Below, one piece after another: positions 19,578 to 32,700 of a stretch of 40,774 nt of DNA. Under the pieces are notes generated by a model, which saw only the letters and a program-made list of their open reading frames with translations, did not search any database and was not told where the DNA came from. The stretch is from positions 1 through 40,774 of the forward strand of contig CALSCR010004055.1 in the NCBI GenBank assembly GCA_943704495.1, in the 5' to 3' direction. The DNA comes from Pigoraptor chileana (Eukaryota; Opisthokonta; Filasterea). The translations under genes were made by a program, and so were the position numbers. Within the stretch, counting starts at the first letter, position 1. The number at the start of each line of letters is the position of its first letter.

Positions 19578-22500
19578 TCATTTTGTCGATTTTTTCGCGA
19601 AATTCGACACATACGTCTCGTACTCCTTTTCCGGCTCCACCCGCAAGTATTCGGTGTCAGGCTTCTTGGCGTCGAGCATGACTTGGAAAGATGCGAACAG
19701 GCTCACAAATGACGGGCGTTCCTTTGGATTCTCCGCCCAGCAGGTACTCATGACTGCATAGACCTCATTGCTGGCCATCTGTGGGATTGATGGGATTGAT
19801 GGCAGGGCATCGACAGTCACGTTAGTGCGACATTGCTCAACGCACACGCGCCAAACTAAGACTTTCAAGGGATGGGATAAGGAGTGACATGCATCAGCGG
19901 CATTCACTGGGTACTAAGAGCACTGGGCGCAGATATATACTATCGGAATGCAGACTTTGACATAATCATCAATAAAATGATATAGAGCTCTTGGCCAGCG
20001 AGATGCCGGCGGCGTAAGACTACTGAGCACCCAAAACTGCCTGTGAGCACATAGATATATACTCCGTGTACAAAGACAGTACAAATACATTTGTACCGTA
20101 AACACACGCTGCAGTATACCACAGTTATAGGCAGCGTACAACAAAATAATATTACATACAGCATACATAAAATATACAAAGACATAAACTAAATACTCGG
20201 ACAGCTCAGTAAACAATGGGATCCAAATCGTACACACACACACATACACGCGCGGGTCGCTTATAAATAAACTCACCGTGGGTTTCTCAAGCCGTGCGCC
20301 CTTTTCGACGGAAAGAATGACTTGCTTGTTCTCCAGCGTGGAATCTGCGATTTTGGGTTTAAAGTGCGCGGTGAGTGACAGAGCAGGCTCAAGACAGTAA
20401 GATCTGATGCCGCGACTGGCATGAACAGGCCATCAACACACCGGGCAGGGCAGGAGCACGCCATAAGATTGTTGAGAGACATGCGGCACATCTCTCATGA
20501 TGTCATGGTTACGTGACGACTTAAACACAAATTCAACCAAACTTAACCATACGTACAAGGCCGTTCTCCAAGGCTGAATATTTCCCACGCGGTGACACCA
20601 AATGCCCACACGTCCCTACATTGTGTGTGAGTGTGAGAGACGTAGAGAGGTAGGATTTGAGTCAGTGTCTTAAGCGCTGTGAGCATGGACCACAAAGAGC
20701 GAGTGAGTGAGAGAGAGGAAGAGAGATGTAGGATTCAAGTCAGTGTCATAGGCGCTGTGCCCATGGACTCCACAAGAGAGGAAGAGAGAGAGACCTTCAG
20801 TACTCAAAACGCCTTAGGCATAAGCCCATCGACTCCAACATAAGCCCATCGACTCCAAAGGAAGAGAGAGAGAGTGTGTGTGTGTATGTGCGTGTTGTGT
20901 GTGCAAGTTGTGCATGTTGTGTGCATGTGTGTGTTGTGTGTGCGAGTGTGCCGGTGTGCTGTCCAGGTGACGAGGTGACAGGATCAGGAAAATAAAGCAG
21001 TGATAAACAATGTCGGAAAGCGCTGAGCGTGTCGTTTGTTGGCACAACTCACGATTGAACCGAAAACTTTTTGTAGTTGATCGCCTCTATCGCCGTCCAG
21101 CGAATGGGTATCTTTCCCCCGCTGCACAGGCAAATCATGCATTGAAGTGAGAAACTGATGGAAGTGACCGTGTCGTTTTCCGACACGTCAGGAGCAATCT
21201 AACGTGCATCCGGCACTCGCGACACCACCGGCAATGTCCACAGTGGCATTGCGCACGAGGTATAATTATGCAGATATGCACAATTGATCTCACCTTGAAA
21301 TGTAGTAGTCTCCTTCTGCCAAATTCCGAGACAGTCCGAAGTCGGAAATCTTGCACACTCCGTCAGTTGCCACAAGAATGTTACGAGCGGCCAGGTCCCT
21401 ATTTAAAAGATAATACAACGACAAACAGCATCGACACCAGCGATATTGTCATCATTCACCATCATTAGCGTGCAACAGTGCACGGCGTGAAAAATAACAG
21501 CCACGAATGAGGGTTCGCTGTTGCAAACAGCGAAAGATGACCAGAGCGTCGATTTGTGACGCGATTGTGATTGTCGGTCAATCCAAATGTCAGGACGATT
21601 GGAACCACCACACGCACACACACACATTAGCGCCGTCGCGCCGATGGTCATAAAACAAAATAGAACAGAGCCATACACACCTGTGCACGAGCGACTCTCT
21701 CTCGAGAACAACCATGCCCGCAGCAATGTCGCGCGCCATCGCAAGTAGCTGGTTGAACGAGAGGTTGCCACCGTTCTTGTGCAAGTACCCGTCAAGTGAT
21801 CCATTGGCCATGAACTCGGATACAATGAAAACGGGTGAGGTGCGACTGACAACACCGAGCAGGGCGACGATGTTGGGATGATGGAATCTGTTGCGAAGTC
21901 CGTCGTAAAAGAGCGAGGGAGAGAGATGTAGGATTCAAGTCGGTGTCTAAAGCGCTGTGCCCATGGACTCCACAAACAGAGTGAAATACTGGAGAGAGAG
22001 TCGCACATAATATATATCTATACGGAGAGGGAGAGAGAGAGGGGGGGGAGAGAGGAGAGAGGGAAAGAGAGAGGGTGTATGCGTGTGTGTGTGTGTGCGT
22101 GCACGCGCACGCTTGTGAGGATGATCAGTCACTTTGATATCCTCATCAATCATTTCTAATCTGATTGGATTCAACGCCAAGCATTCGGTTCTCACTGACG
22201 AAATTTCCACCTCACGCCACTCTCCCTACATGCAACGTGCACAGGTCTGCCTATCACCATTACCTTGCCATCAGCTTCGCCTCCTTAAGGAACGAGGCCC
22301 GGTCAGCCTCAGCCGAATCTGCTTTGAGTGACTTAATGGCAACATCAACCGTCGCGTTGCCCTTTTTGTACCGGCCGCGTCGCACCTCACCAAAGTTACC
22401 GGCGCCAATCAACACGCCGACATCAATTGAGTTGCGCGGAATTTCAAGAGAGTCTGTCGACACGAACGGTATTGGTTTGAGGAAGGCAATGAGGCCGCCG

Positions 22501-25500
22501 ACACCATACGGGCACCGAGATATAAGCATAAGCATACCACATAGAGTGCACAAACAACCCACACCATTACACTGATCGACACACCCCAAGCCTGGGCACG
22601 ATTGAGTGCAGGATGCCAACCGGCGCATGCACAAGAGCACAAATGAAAGTTGAAATGTGAGTGCGATGGGCAAACACACAAATCAGCCCACCGTCTGTAG
22701 AATATTCTTGCGTGTCGACATCAATGTATATCTGCGGATCCACATACGGATTGGCACCCGACACGCGTGCCGGGTTGGCATTGAGCGATGCATTACGAAG
22801 CTCCATGGGGACTAGATCCATTTCCGTGACGGAGAAGTCGTTGTCTCCCTTAAAGCCACCCCGTTTGTACAGATTGACTTCCGATTCGCCAAACGAAAGG
22901 CCGTTTGCTGCCTTCGATGCCTGACGCCGGCGATAGACAACAATGCCCGCCACGACAGCAGCCACGAGCACAATGCCCCCAATCGCCGCGCCTGCTGCGG
23001 GTGCGGCACCGCCACCACCACCACCACGGCCGCCACTGTCGTTTCCGCCGACAGACCCGCCGTTGCCCCCCGCGAATCCAGTCTGCGTCGCTTGCGGGGA
23101 GGCCGTCCCGGATGAGGCTGGACGGAGGGCGGACGTTGTTGTTGCCGCCCGCGCAGTAGTGGACACAGGCGCGGGTGCCACATAAACGTCCGAGGGGATG
23201 ATTTGCGATCCGTCGAACGCAGCAACGTCCAAAAGCGCAGTCGCATCGCCCGAAAGCGATCCTCCCAAGGAAAGGCCGATTGACGCAGCGTACGACTTGA
23301 GTACATTTGCGACGGTGGCCGACGACAGACTGGCGCCGCTGTCCATCGCAAGTGCAACAAAGCTCATCACCGCCTCGGATGACGCAAACGCAGCGGGCGT
23401 TGTCACGGCCGCGGGGACCATGCTCTGTGCAGCAAGTGCAACCACAAGCCCCGCCCATATCCGTCCACGCAGAGCCTCCAGGGCATCGACGCTGAGGGCG
23501 GCGGGAACTGCGTCGCGCCGCCCACCAACACCCGCCTTTCTGTACCTGAGAACTACAACACTCGCCGATGCAGCCGAGGTGCATGCACACGCGTCCGGGG
23601 CAAGGTAGTCATCCGCGGCGCACAAACGTGATTTCGCACAGTATGTACAGATGCCGCCATTCACAAAGCAGTCCGCGCCGCAGGCATACGGCGTCTGACC
23701 CTCTCCTGCGAAGACGACATGTTTTCTCATGTGAGCGCAGAGACAGAGGCATGTAAACAGCTATTGAATTGAAAATATCGCAAAATAACAAGCATTCGCA
23801 CTTGTATACAGCTATAGCATAACGCAGCAAGAGAAGCGAGGACACAGAAAAAGCCCAAGACAGACGCACGAATACGCACAACATCCACCACACAACATGA
23901 CGAACCTCGCATCATCCAGATAAAACGGACAGAAATAGGTCTCAACAACTACCTGCATACAGCTCGCCGATAGTAAACGCATCGTTTGTGGGCTGACACG
24001 GCGCAGCAAGCCCCGCCATGGGCCCAAGCACAAGATTCGCGGTCAACACAACCCACGGTACAGCCACGTCAGACGATGGATAAAACTTTCGTGGGAGGGA
24101 GCAGTACACGTAGGCACTGCCGGGCGTACCAACAACAAGCACCGTGCCCGTTGTTGAACGTGTGAACGCGCACAGCACACGGTTGCCAGGAGCGGTGATG
24201 GCGGCGGCGGAAGGCAGCGCGAAGCGAACGCGAAATTCGCCTGCATCGGAAGTGACTGCGGGCGCAGAGACGGTGAAGCGAGGACAGGTGGCTGCGGGTG
24301 CATACACATATGGTACAAAATGAGAGAGAGAGAGAGTGTGTGTGTGTGTGCATTTGGGGACTGTGGTTAGCATGCCATGTAGTAAGGCTCCCTTCATCGC
24401 GATAGTCCCTTCGCCACAACAGTCGTTAAGTGGAAGCCATTTCACCGAATGCAAAGATATCAGAAAGCGCAAACAACACACATGGGCGACACATGATCCA
24501 AGATGTGCGTTGACGCAGAGTGGTCAGACACAATCCCCATTGAGTACCCATTCCATTCACACGTCACACACACAAAAAACGCAATGGAAGTCAAGCGGAA
24601 GTGCGACAGACTGTGCCAGTATAGCACGTGTCCAGGCGACCCACGCCTGTACAAAACAAAAAAAATCAAACCCACGCATGAACAGACGGTCGCCAAACAC
24701 AGGCTTCCAGTTGTACGCCGCCGATGTGTTGCCGCATTGACTGTTGAAGACCGCGACGTCCTGACCCGCGGGGAGTACGTGGAGGGTGTTTCCGTTGCTG
24801 TCTCCGTCCGGCGTGGGGCACGTGAGATAGCCGTCTACCGAGAATGCGGCAAAGCGGGTGACGGAGGTCGACAGAGTCCAAACACAATCGTGCGCAAGTT
24901 CTGCAAGGCCACTATACCGCAGTAAGTCGGCTGTGCGCCCGAGGACGACCGTGCTTCCTGGCGAAATCAGACCGAGAGAGACGTCTGCGCCACGGGGATA
25001 AACTCCACCACACGATGCTGCCAATCACAAAAACATGGAGGTTAGAGCGGTCGAGAAAGAGGTGGAAGTAAGATGGCGCAACTAAGCTCGATGATGAAGC
25101 AAACACATAAATATACACAGGCTGAACGAGAAACAGAAATAGAGACACAAAATGACGTAAAACAGAAGCAGAGAAAGACAGATGGGATACAAGTCAGTGT
25201 CTTAGGCGCCATGCCCACGGACTCCACAGCAGAGACAGAGACAGAGACAGACGAGCGCAGAGCACACCACACACCCAGTGCCAGGCGGGTGTATACAGGT
25301 ACACACGGGACATCCGCTTCATTCACAACGACGGCGACATCCACCGAGCCAGTCCCGCTTCCGCCAAGCGACGCCGGGACTGCGCACGTGACTCGCACGC
25401 CATCAAACGATGCGCTTGTTGGCACTGTGGATGCGGTGGCAGGCAGACGCCACACACACGTCAGAGCAAGCGACAGGCGCGTGGCCATGCCAAGCCGGCA

Positions 25501-26740
25501 CCACGACCCGTACAGCGTCGCAGTGCCTCCTGCAAACAGATACTGTGGCCCGGACGTCACTCGATGCGAGTCGCAAAGGTAGCCTGCCACGGATGCCGAG
25601 GACTCTGCCGCGAAAAATAAATTGAGATTGCACGAAATCAGAGGCAATTCGGGGAACACGAAGGCATATATCGAGCAATATACCCACTGCTAAGAGAGAC
25701 AGTCCCGCTGCCCAGAAGGCACATGCGCAGGTTAGTTGCATACAGGCGCACAGAGACCGACGCATCGTCATTGATATCCCTGTATGCAAGCCTGTCGGGG
25801 AAACGACATCGCAGCGACCCGCCACTGAGTGCTGCCGTAGTTGTCACGCCAGTTCCGAAAACGCACTTGTACGCCGTCTTTGGTGCCGAGGACACGGACC
25901 CCTTGAAGACGACGCTGAGGGTAGTGGACTGCTCCAGGAGCGGAGCTAGAGAGGCTGTCTCGCAGCCATCCGCAGCAGAGTTTACTGCATACGGAGCGCA
26001 TACAAACAACGCCAAAATAGCACAGAGCGATGAGAAATTGCGATTCCCCACATGCAAGCAACACGGCGGAGTAAGCAACTAAATAACTCCTGCAAATTGA
26101 AGGCAGTTCTCACATGACTTGTGTTGCGGTGCGCCTAACCCTCGTAACCCTCGTACCCTCACGCATGCACGACTGGCAAATAATGCACATGTCACAGGTG
26201 AGATAAAGCGACGCACATGGGCTAATCAGGGCTCCTGGTCCGCAGTACCACTGGGGCTAAATAATGCAGCAATTGACACCCACCAAACTCAACCGAAGCT
26301 GACTCAGCGGCGCTGACCAAATATTTGAATCCGCGTCGGGAATCTTTGCCAATCGACAGCTGAAAAGACGACGACACCGTCACCCCAGCCCCGGATGGGA
26401 CGCGCAATGTTGTGTACAGGCTGCCGACGCCCGGAATGTCAAGGGCATCGGCGGTGGTCAACACAACACCCTCGTTTAGTGCGACGGAGTATCCCAGAGG
26501 CACAAAGAACACGCCTCGTACGCTGTCTGTGGTGGCCTTGAGAGAGCGAAGGAAATAAGCTTTGGTGGCGCTCTCGACTGCAATATAAGAATGTTGAAGG
26601 CAGTTTCAAAACGATGTAAGACACGGCTGGGCACGTGCCCACACAGTACAGCAAAGTACCCGTATGTAATCTTGCCAAATATCTCACAAATCGACGACAC
26701 CGAACGATTATAATGCAGCACATGCTGACACACACACACA

Positions 26741-26782
<42 letters not shown>

Positions 26783-29700
26783 CTGAAGAGAGGACCAGAA
26801 CAAAAGCGTTGACAGAGTAATGGGCTCACCAATGGCAAGGCCGATCAGTTTATCACGAGGGCAGCCCGCCCTCGCAATGTCAAGTCCAAATGACGTCGAC
26901 ACTGGCGGCTGCGATGACGCAATCTCCCGTCTAGCGATTTCAAGCACATCCGGGGGCAGCGGGCATGCAATAACGGCCCCGGCAGATGACGCGCCGCGGG
27001 AAGTGACGTAAGTGGCGACCGAGGCCATGGACACCGAGGCAATGCCAAAGCGGATAAATCGGCAGTACACGCCATCGAGAGTGGAAGCATCCGCGGCGCT
27101 TGACCACTCCAAAAGCACCACCGGGACGTCCAGTGACACCCCATAATTCAGGACGGTGCAGAGCGCCCCGGTTGCTGCGACGCAGGAGGCGGGTTGTGTA
27201 TGCAGATATGCATATGGCAGATGCATAAGGCGTCATGCAACATCCATTAGTTTGCAATTGCGGAACCCTGAAAGCGCTAAAATAAACACACAAAAGCAAG
27301 AAGTAATAAAAAGTAACAGCAGTAACAAGAAATGTGCAAACATGCTAGAATTCAACGAAAACGATTAGATACACGCGCCACACGTACTGGCATCGGGGAT
27401 TGTTGAATAGCTTCGGCAGGCAAAGTATGGTGCGGCGAGACCATAGTCGAACGCCAATGAGAGCGCGAGGGGATAGGTGGTCGCGGGAGCTGCGCACGTG
27501 ACAGTCGGGCCAGCCATGCTTCCCGCAACGGCAAGACCATCAAAGAGGCACGTGACGCCCATGACCGTCGCAGGTTGGCCCGTGTTGAACGACAGCGCAG
27601 CGGAATTGCCGACCCACGTGACTGAGGGCGAAAGAGTCACTGGGCACTCTGCGGCGCGCAAAATACACATAAGAATACAATGTACATACGGTGTCCACAA
27701 ATGCACGCATTAAATCGTTGAAGTGAGTGACTGAGAAGAGGAGATAAGTGCTGACAAAACCGAATAATCGACATCACTAGCTTGTGTGTGTGTGTGTATG
27801 TGTGTGCATGTGCGTGTTTGTGTATGTGCGCCCGAGGGGATATTTTCGGTTCTCCGTATGCACCGACTACAGCAGCCAGCCGCAACTCAAGCTCCGACCA
27901 CCCACCCGCCGCAATCGTCCAGGATCCATCGGCAGTCACATAGCAGTCGCGGTTGATTAGCCCACCCTTGAGGTCGACGGGCGGCGCCGTCCTCGAAAGC
28001 ACCGTCGCACCCACCGTCCCAGCAGCCGCTGGTATGTCCACAGCATATGTGTACCGCCGCCCGTACTCCACGTCGGTGAAGGATATCACCGGAGGAAATG
28101 TAAGCGCACGTTGAGTGCCCGTCAACGATACCTCCGCCGCGACACGGCCGGTTGTGGTATCCAAAAGAGACACACGATTCGGTATGATCGTCTCCGCACC
28201 TGCTATTGCTTTGATTATGAGCTGTCCGAGCGAAATCACTTGGCCAGCACTAGCGACGCCAGACACACGGGGCGGGGTGATTGACAGGGACCGAGTGGGC
28301 GGCGTGACCAGGCATGAGCTTGCTGCTGCGTGCATTCGACACAAAGCAAAATAAATTCAATAATCGGCGAAGAACAGACATCTCAGTCCATATGAAACTT
28401 GCAATCGGCTACGGGACACAGGAAATATGACATATGCGCGTCCTCGCTGACGAAAAACCACGGCAAAAAGACAAAAATGAGAGCTCACATAAAAATATCT
28501 TGAAGTCGTCGGAGGGAGCTGGAGTGGTTGCACACGTGTACATACTCGCTGCGATCCCGATGATCACCTGCGGCGTCGTCCACGTGCCCCCGCCCTGAGC
28601 AGAGGGCACCGTGACCTTGTATAGGGCAACAGCGCTGCCGGACGGCCCAAATTGGTCAATGACCGGCGCAAATGAACTTGAAATGCCACCAACAGAAACA
28701 GCCGAGATGTCATTCAGACCAAAAGTGGCGATTGTAAAATTGCTCCCGGGGACGAGCGGAGATGCAGAATTAACGGCACAGCCCACGCCTGCATACGAGG
28801 GATTGTTTTGTTGATGGATGAAAGGGAACCAATTCAATACCCGATACAACAAGACACGTTAAAGGCATAATGGGCGATTTTTGCTCAAACAACATACCAC
28901 GCAACCACCAAAAGCACGTGAAATCCCAAAAGCACGTGAGATCCCAGAAAATGACCAACACACAGAGAGTCTGAAATCGAGGCAGATGAACCCACCTGCT
29001 GCGGTTGCAATCGGAGAGGAGGCGCACATTGACGCAGCTGCAAGCGTATCCACGCCGTAAGTGTAGCCGGATGGACCACGCGTTGATCCCGCAACAAGAA
29101 AGAATTTGGACGACGGCGTCAGTGCCCGCCACAGGTCACGTGACTGGCAGCGGAATATGGCGCTGTTGTGCCATTGGATGTGACCGAAGGTGCATCAGTA
29201 AACAAAAGTAGAGTAGTGAGATGATAAGTAGACGCACTGCAGTGTCGAATCCACGCGGCTCCAATATATGACCTCATTTGTGTGCAGTGTCGCCCATATG
29301 CATAACATCAGAGTCACAGACACAGCTGAGTTCGCCATGCTCCATAACTGAGCCGAGCATGAGCGACGCGAATAGCAAATCATACCCATATTGCGGCTGT
29401 GCATCGGTGGTGGTGCACGGTGTCGCCGTGCGCATCCGAGGCCCTGCGTCGGTGCCGATTGCAAGCCACACGGCCGACAGGAGCGCGCGCTGGCGAAGGT
29501 GAGAGAGGCCCATGCCCTCGGCGGTAATCAGCACAGAGTCCGCCATTGGAAGTGCCAGCTGTGCCTGCGCAGCAATCTGGTCAAACGAATTGCACAGCCC
29601 TGCATCATGTGCCAATGGGCGTCAATGTGGTCCGTGTGTGGGAGCGTGGGGTGCGAATGTGAGCACGTCGCCAGTATTGCACTTCTTTCACCAACCGAAA

Positions 29701-32700
29701 ATCGAGTTCAGACAATGAAAGCCACACCACCAACCGTCCAAGCACACTCACACAATGCTGCATGCGCACTTTGCACATTTCACGTGTTGTGAACCATTGC
29801 TTGTTGCACTCACCACCGACATATGCGACCTGCGCGGACGACACCAGGGGAAATGGGCCGCTTGCATATGACGTGCGCCGCAATAAGGCCACACCGATTG
29901 TGACGGAGGTGGCTGCCGAGGGAATGCGCGGCATCACACAGCTCAGCTCGGTTTTGGGCGCGCCGGGGGTGCGAAATGCAGGTACGTAGAACGTGGACTT
30001 GTCTGCCCCAACAACACACGTGGCCGTGTAGTCGACCAAGCTGTACGAGGCCAAAAAGGGCGCAAACGTGACGGTAAAGGGGAGGCCGGGCGCAACCGCT
30101 TTGGGTATCGAAGAGCTCAACGCGCCCTGAAAAGGGTCACTGGGCATAGGTGCGGTAGGGGCTGCGTGGAACATACGGGGGAGCAGGGCGACCGAGTGTC
30201 AGCAATCCGGTCGATAGTAGCACGCACACTCTCACAGCCCAGGGGTGCTTACCAGTCCCCTCCGAACCAGAGCCAAAGCCAAAGCCAAAGCCAAAGCCAA
30301 AGCCAAAGCCAAAGCCAAAGCCAAAGCCAACACTTAAATTTTTTTAAAAAACTCCGAAACACATGGACACAGTCGCTCGCCAGCCTTAGCGACGACTAGT
30401 TCAATGGCAGATATCGTTCATCTTAACAAAAGCACCAAGTAAAAGCAGGGGGGGGCTACCCGCCAGCAGCTGCGCCAGGACTGACAGAAACAGCAACAAG
30501 TTCTACAATCACCATGAGCTGGGACCCACCCGGCATTAATGCGTAGGCAGCAGAGCACAGACGCGACACATTGTTCTTCATGACAACCACGGCGACGTAC
30601 GATCCAGAAGACGGAAATCCCGCAGCAATGTCTTTCTGGTTTGCACACGTGTACTTGTATGGCGAAGAGTTTAAGCACGCGACCGTCGTCGTTACTGGCA
30701 CGGAAAACGGTTGCGAAATGGAGAATGGCGTATAAAAGCAGCTGCGGATGGAACATGGAGAAACAAAAAAACGCAATCATACAAAACCAAACGTCAGTCA
30801 TTCACGCAGAGGCATCACACTAACCCGAACTAATAATGAACGAGTGGAATACTCTGTCTTAAGCCTTCGTTGTTTCACAAGACACAATCAAGGCCACGTG
30901 ACGTCCGTGCATGTTGTAACCTCCACTGCAAAGCAGCACGGAGCCAACGCCACGACAACCAGACACTCACACTCCCGAAGCACACGGAAAAGCACAGCTG
31001 ATCAGGTCGGCGTTGGTATCGCCCCTTGTAACAAATGCCCCTGTTACACTGACGATTCCAAGCACTAGGGTGGAGAACACTGACGCAATCGCTGCAAAGG
31101 GCGGGGCGACTAGGGGTCGAAGTGAAAGATATACGCGCGGTTGTTAGCAAATGGAGCACACATCAGCAAATGTTGGACACCTAAACGCCCTCCCCTCCGT
31201 CATACGAATTGTATCACCCCTGAAGCCGAGCGACAAACGCACCTGTTCCGTCCAGAATCCTGTAGCTTAAGGCGCGTGAGTAGCAGGGGTCGGCAGTTGC
31301 ATCATACACCACGCGAATGCGCACATCGACGGCAAACATCAAACTGGCACTCTGCGCAAGGACATCCGCCGCCTCTGCCGCACCGAGTGTGCACGTGAAC
31401 GATGCAAATGTCGAGCTACCACTCGATACGCTGGCGGTGTACACCTCGCTGCTCAGTGACGCAGTGACCACGGCGGCAGTCGGAGAGCCATAAACGCACT
31501 CAATGGAGAAGTGCTTGCCGGTGTAAGCAACCGAGGGCAGAATGTCGCCCCGGATGACGATGGGGTCGGTGAGAAGGCCCTCCGGCGTGAAGAGAGTTAG
31601 CGTGGGCATCACGCCACCAGTGTAGAGAGCAGGGCACACTGCAGTATAACAAGGACAGCACAATGGCGCCACATGATTTGAGCCTTTGTCATATCAAAGT
31701 GACAGCCGCGCGCTCAGTAGAAAAAGATGTGCAAAACGAACATAGTTGCATGCAGACCGACACAAATTGTGCGATATCAAACACTCACGCGACGGAATCG
31801 ACGTCCTGAAACTATCGATGCTGCTCGAAGACGGATCGGCGATTGAAACCGAGATAGGAAACATCGATCTGAGCGAGGGCATGGTGCATGCACGCGGTCC
31901 GGCGGGGCTCCCAGTGGCCGTGCTGGACAAGTATGTCCGTCCGCCCGCCTGACGCTTCTCCTCGCGGACCTCGCACAGGTAATTGGATGTCAGTGGCAGC
32001 GGCGCAAACAGGGACACAACGTCGCTCCCGGTAACAAGGCTGCGCGAAATGAATTTGACGGCTGTGCACACGATCGCAGATGAGGTTTACATTATGTCAT
32101 GTGCCGTGTGTGATGATTCGTGTGTCAGCGCCGATCGATTGTTAGGGAATCATAAGGTGTGAATGCACTGGGCATTCAAGTAGGCACCAGTCGCGCCAGG
32201 GGCAGGTCGAAAACGTGACGAACGTATGAAGGTGCAATCAAATAACACAGACGCGCAAAAGACACAGCCACAAACAAATCCGTCTCACCCTGGTAAAAGT
32301 TGAGAGAAATAGCTTCAGATGCACACGCCATGTCACCGTGGGGCGCCACGTACAAAGTGATTGTGAATGTATCGCTGGACACGGACCCAAGCACGGCCGC
32401 CGGGAGAACGCACGTGACCCGGACGCTTGTGTTCGTCGTGCGCGTAATTGAGTCCGCAGTGATGTTGAGGACAACACCGTACGGCGACGCGCGGAAGAGG
32501 CAGCGGATGTCGGCCTTGGCAAGTTCAGAGTCGGTGTTGAGAGTCGACAATGCCACGCTTGTCGCCGCAGCGCTGCCGGTTGGGCGCGGCACTGACCCAT
32601 TGCCGGGGTCTGCTATGGATAGCGCCACGTTTCCTGCTGAGGCGCACGATACGGCCGATACTGCAACGAAACAATGCGCAGATCATAAGACAAAAATCTC

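Larger units (their letters stand above)
19578..22453 (-). other. tyrosine kinase domain and tail of the receptor (exons 25-31)
   Basis: Seven short exons encode about 285 residues. In order they carry the glycine-rich loop and VAIK; the C-helix and hinge ([24 protein letters not shown]); the catalytic loop and [47 protein letters not shown]; and [12 protein letters not shown]. All catalytic residues are present, so it should be active. The tail is about 30 residues with tyrosines in TEYLRVEP and KEYETYV. Intron phases (2,2,2,2,1,0) differ from the phase-1 pattern of the ectodomain. Confidence 0.9.

Noticed and set aside
28996-29250. Apparent frameshift in the receptor kinase ectodomain
   Set aside because: Three frames looked partly coding. 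Using donor gtatga at 29385 and the acceptor ending at 29163 (phase 2) gives one clean frame with the expected Cys spacing, so no indel is needed.
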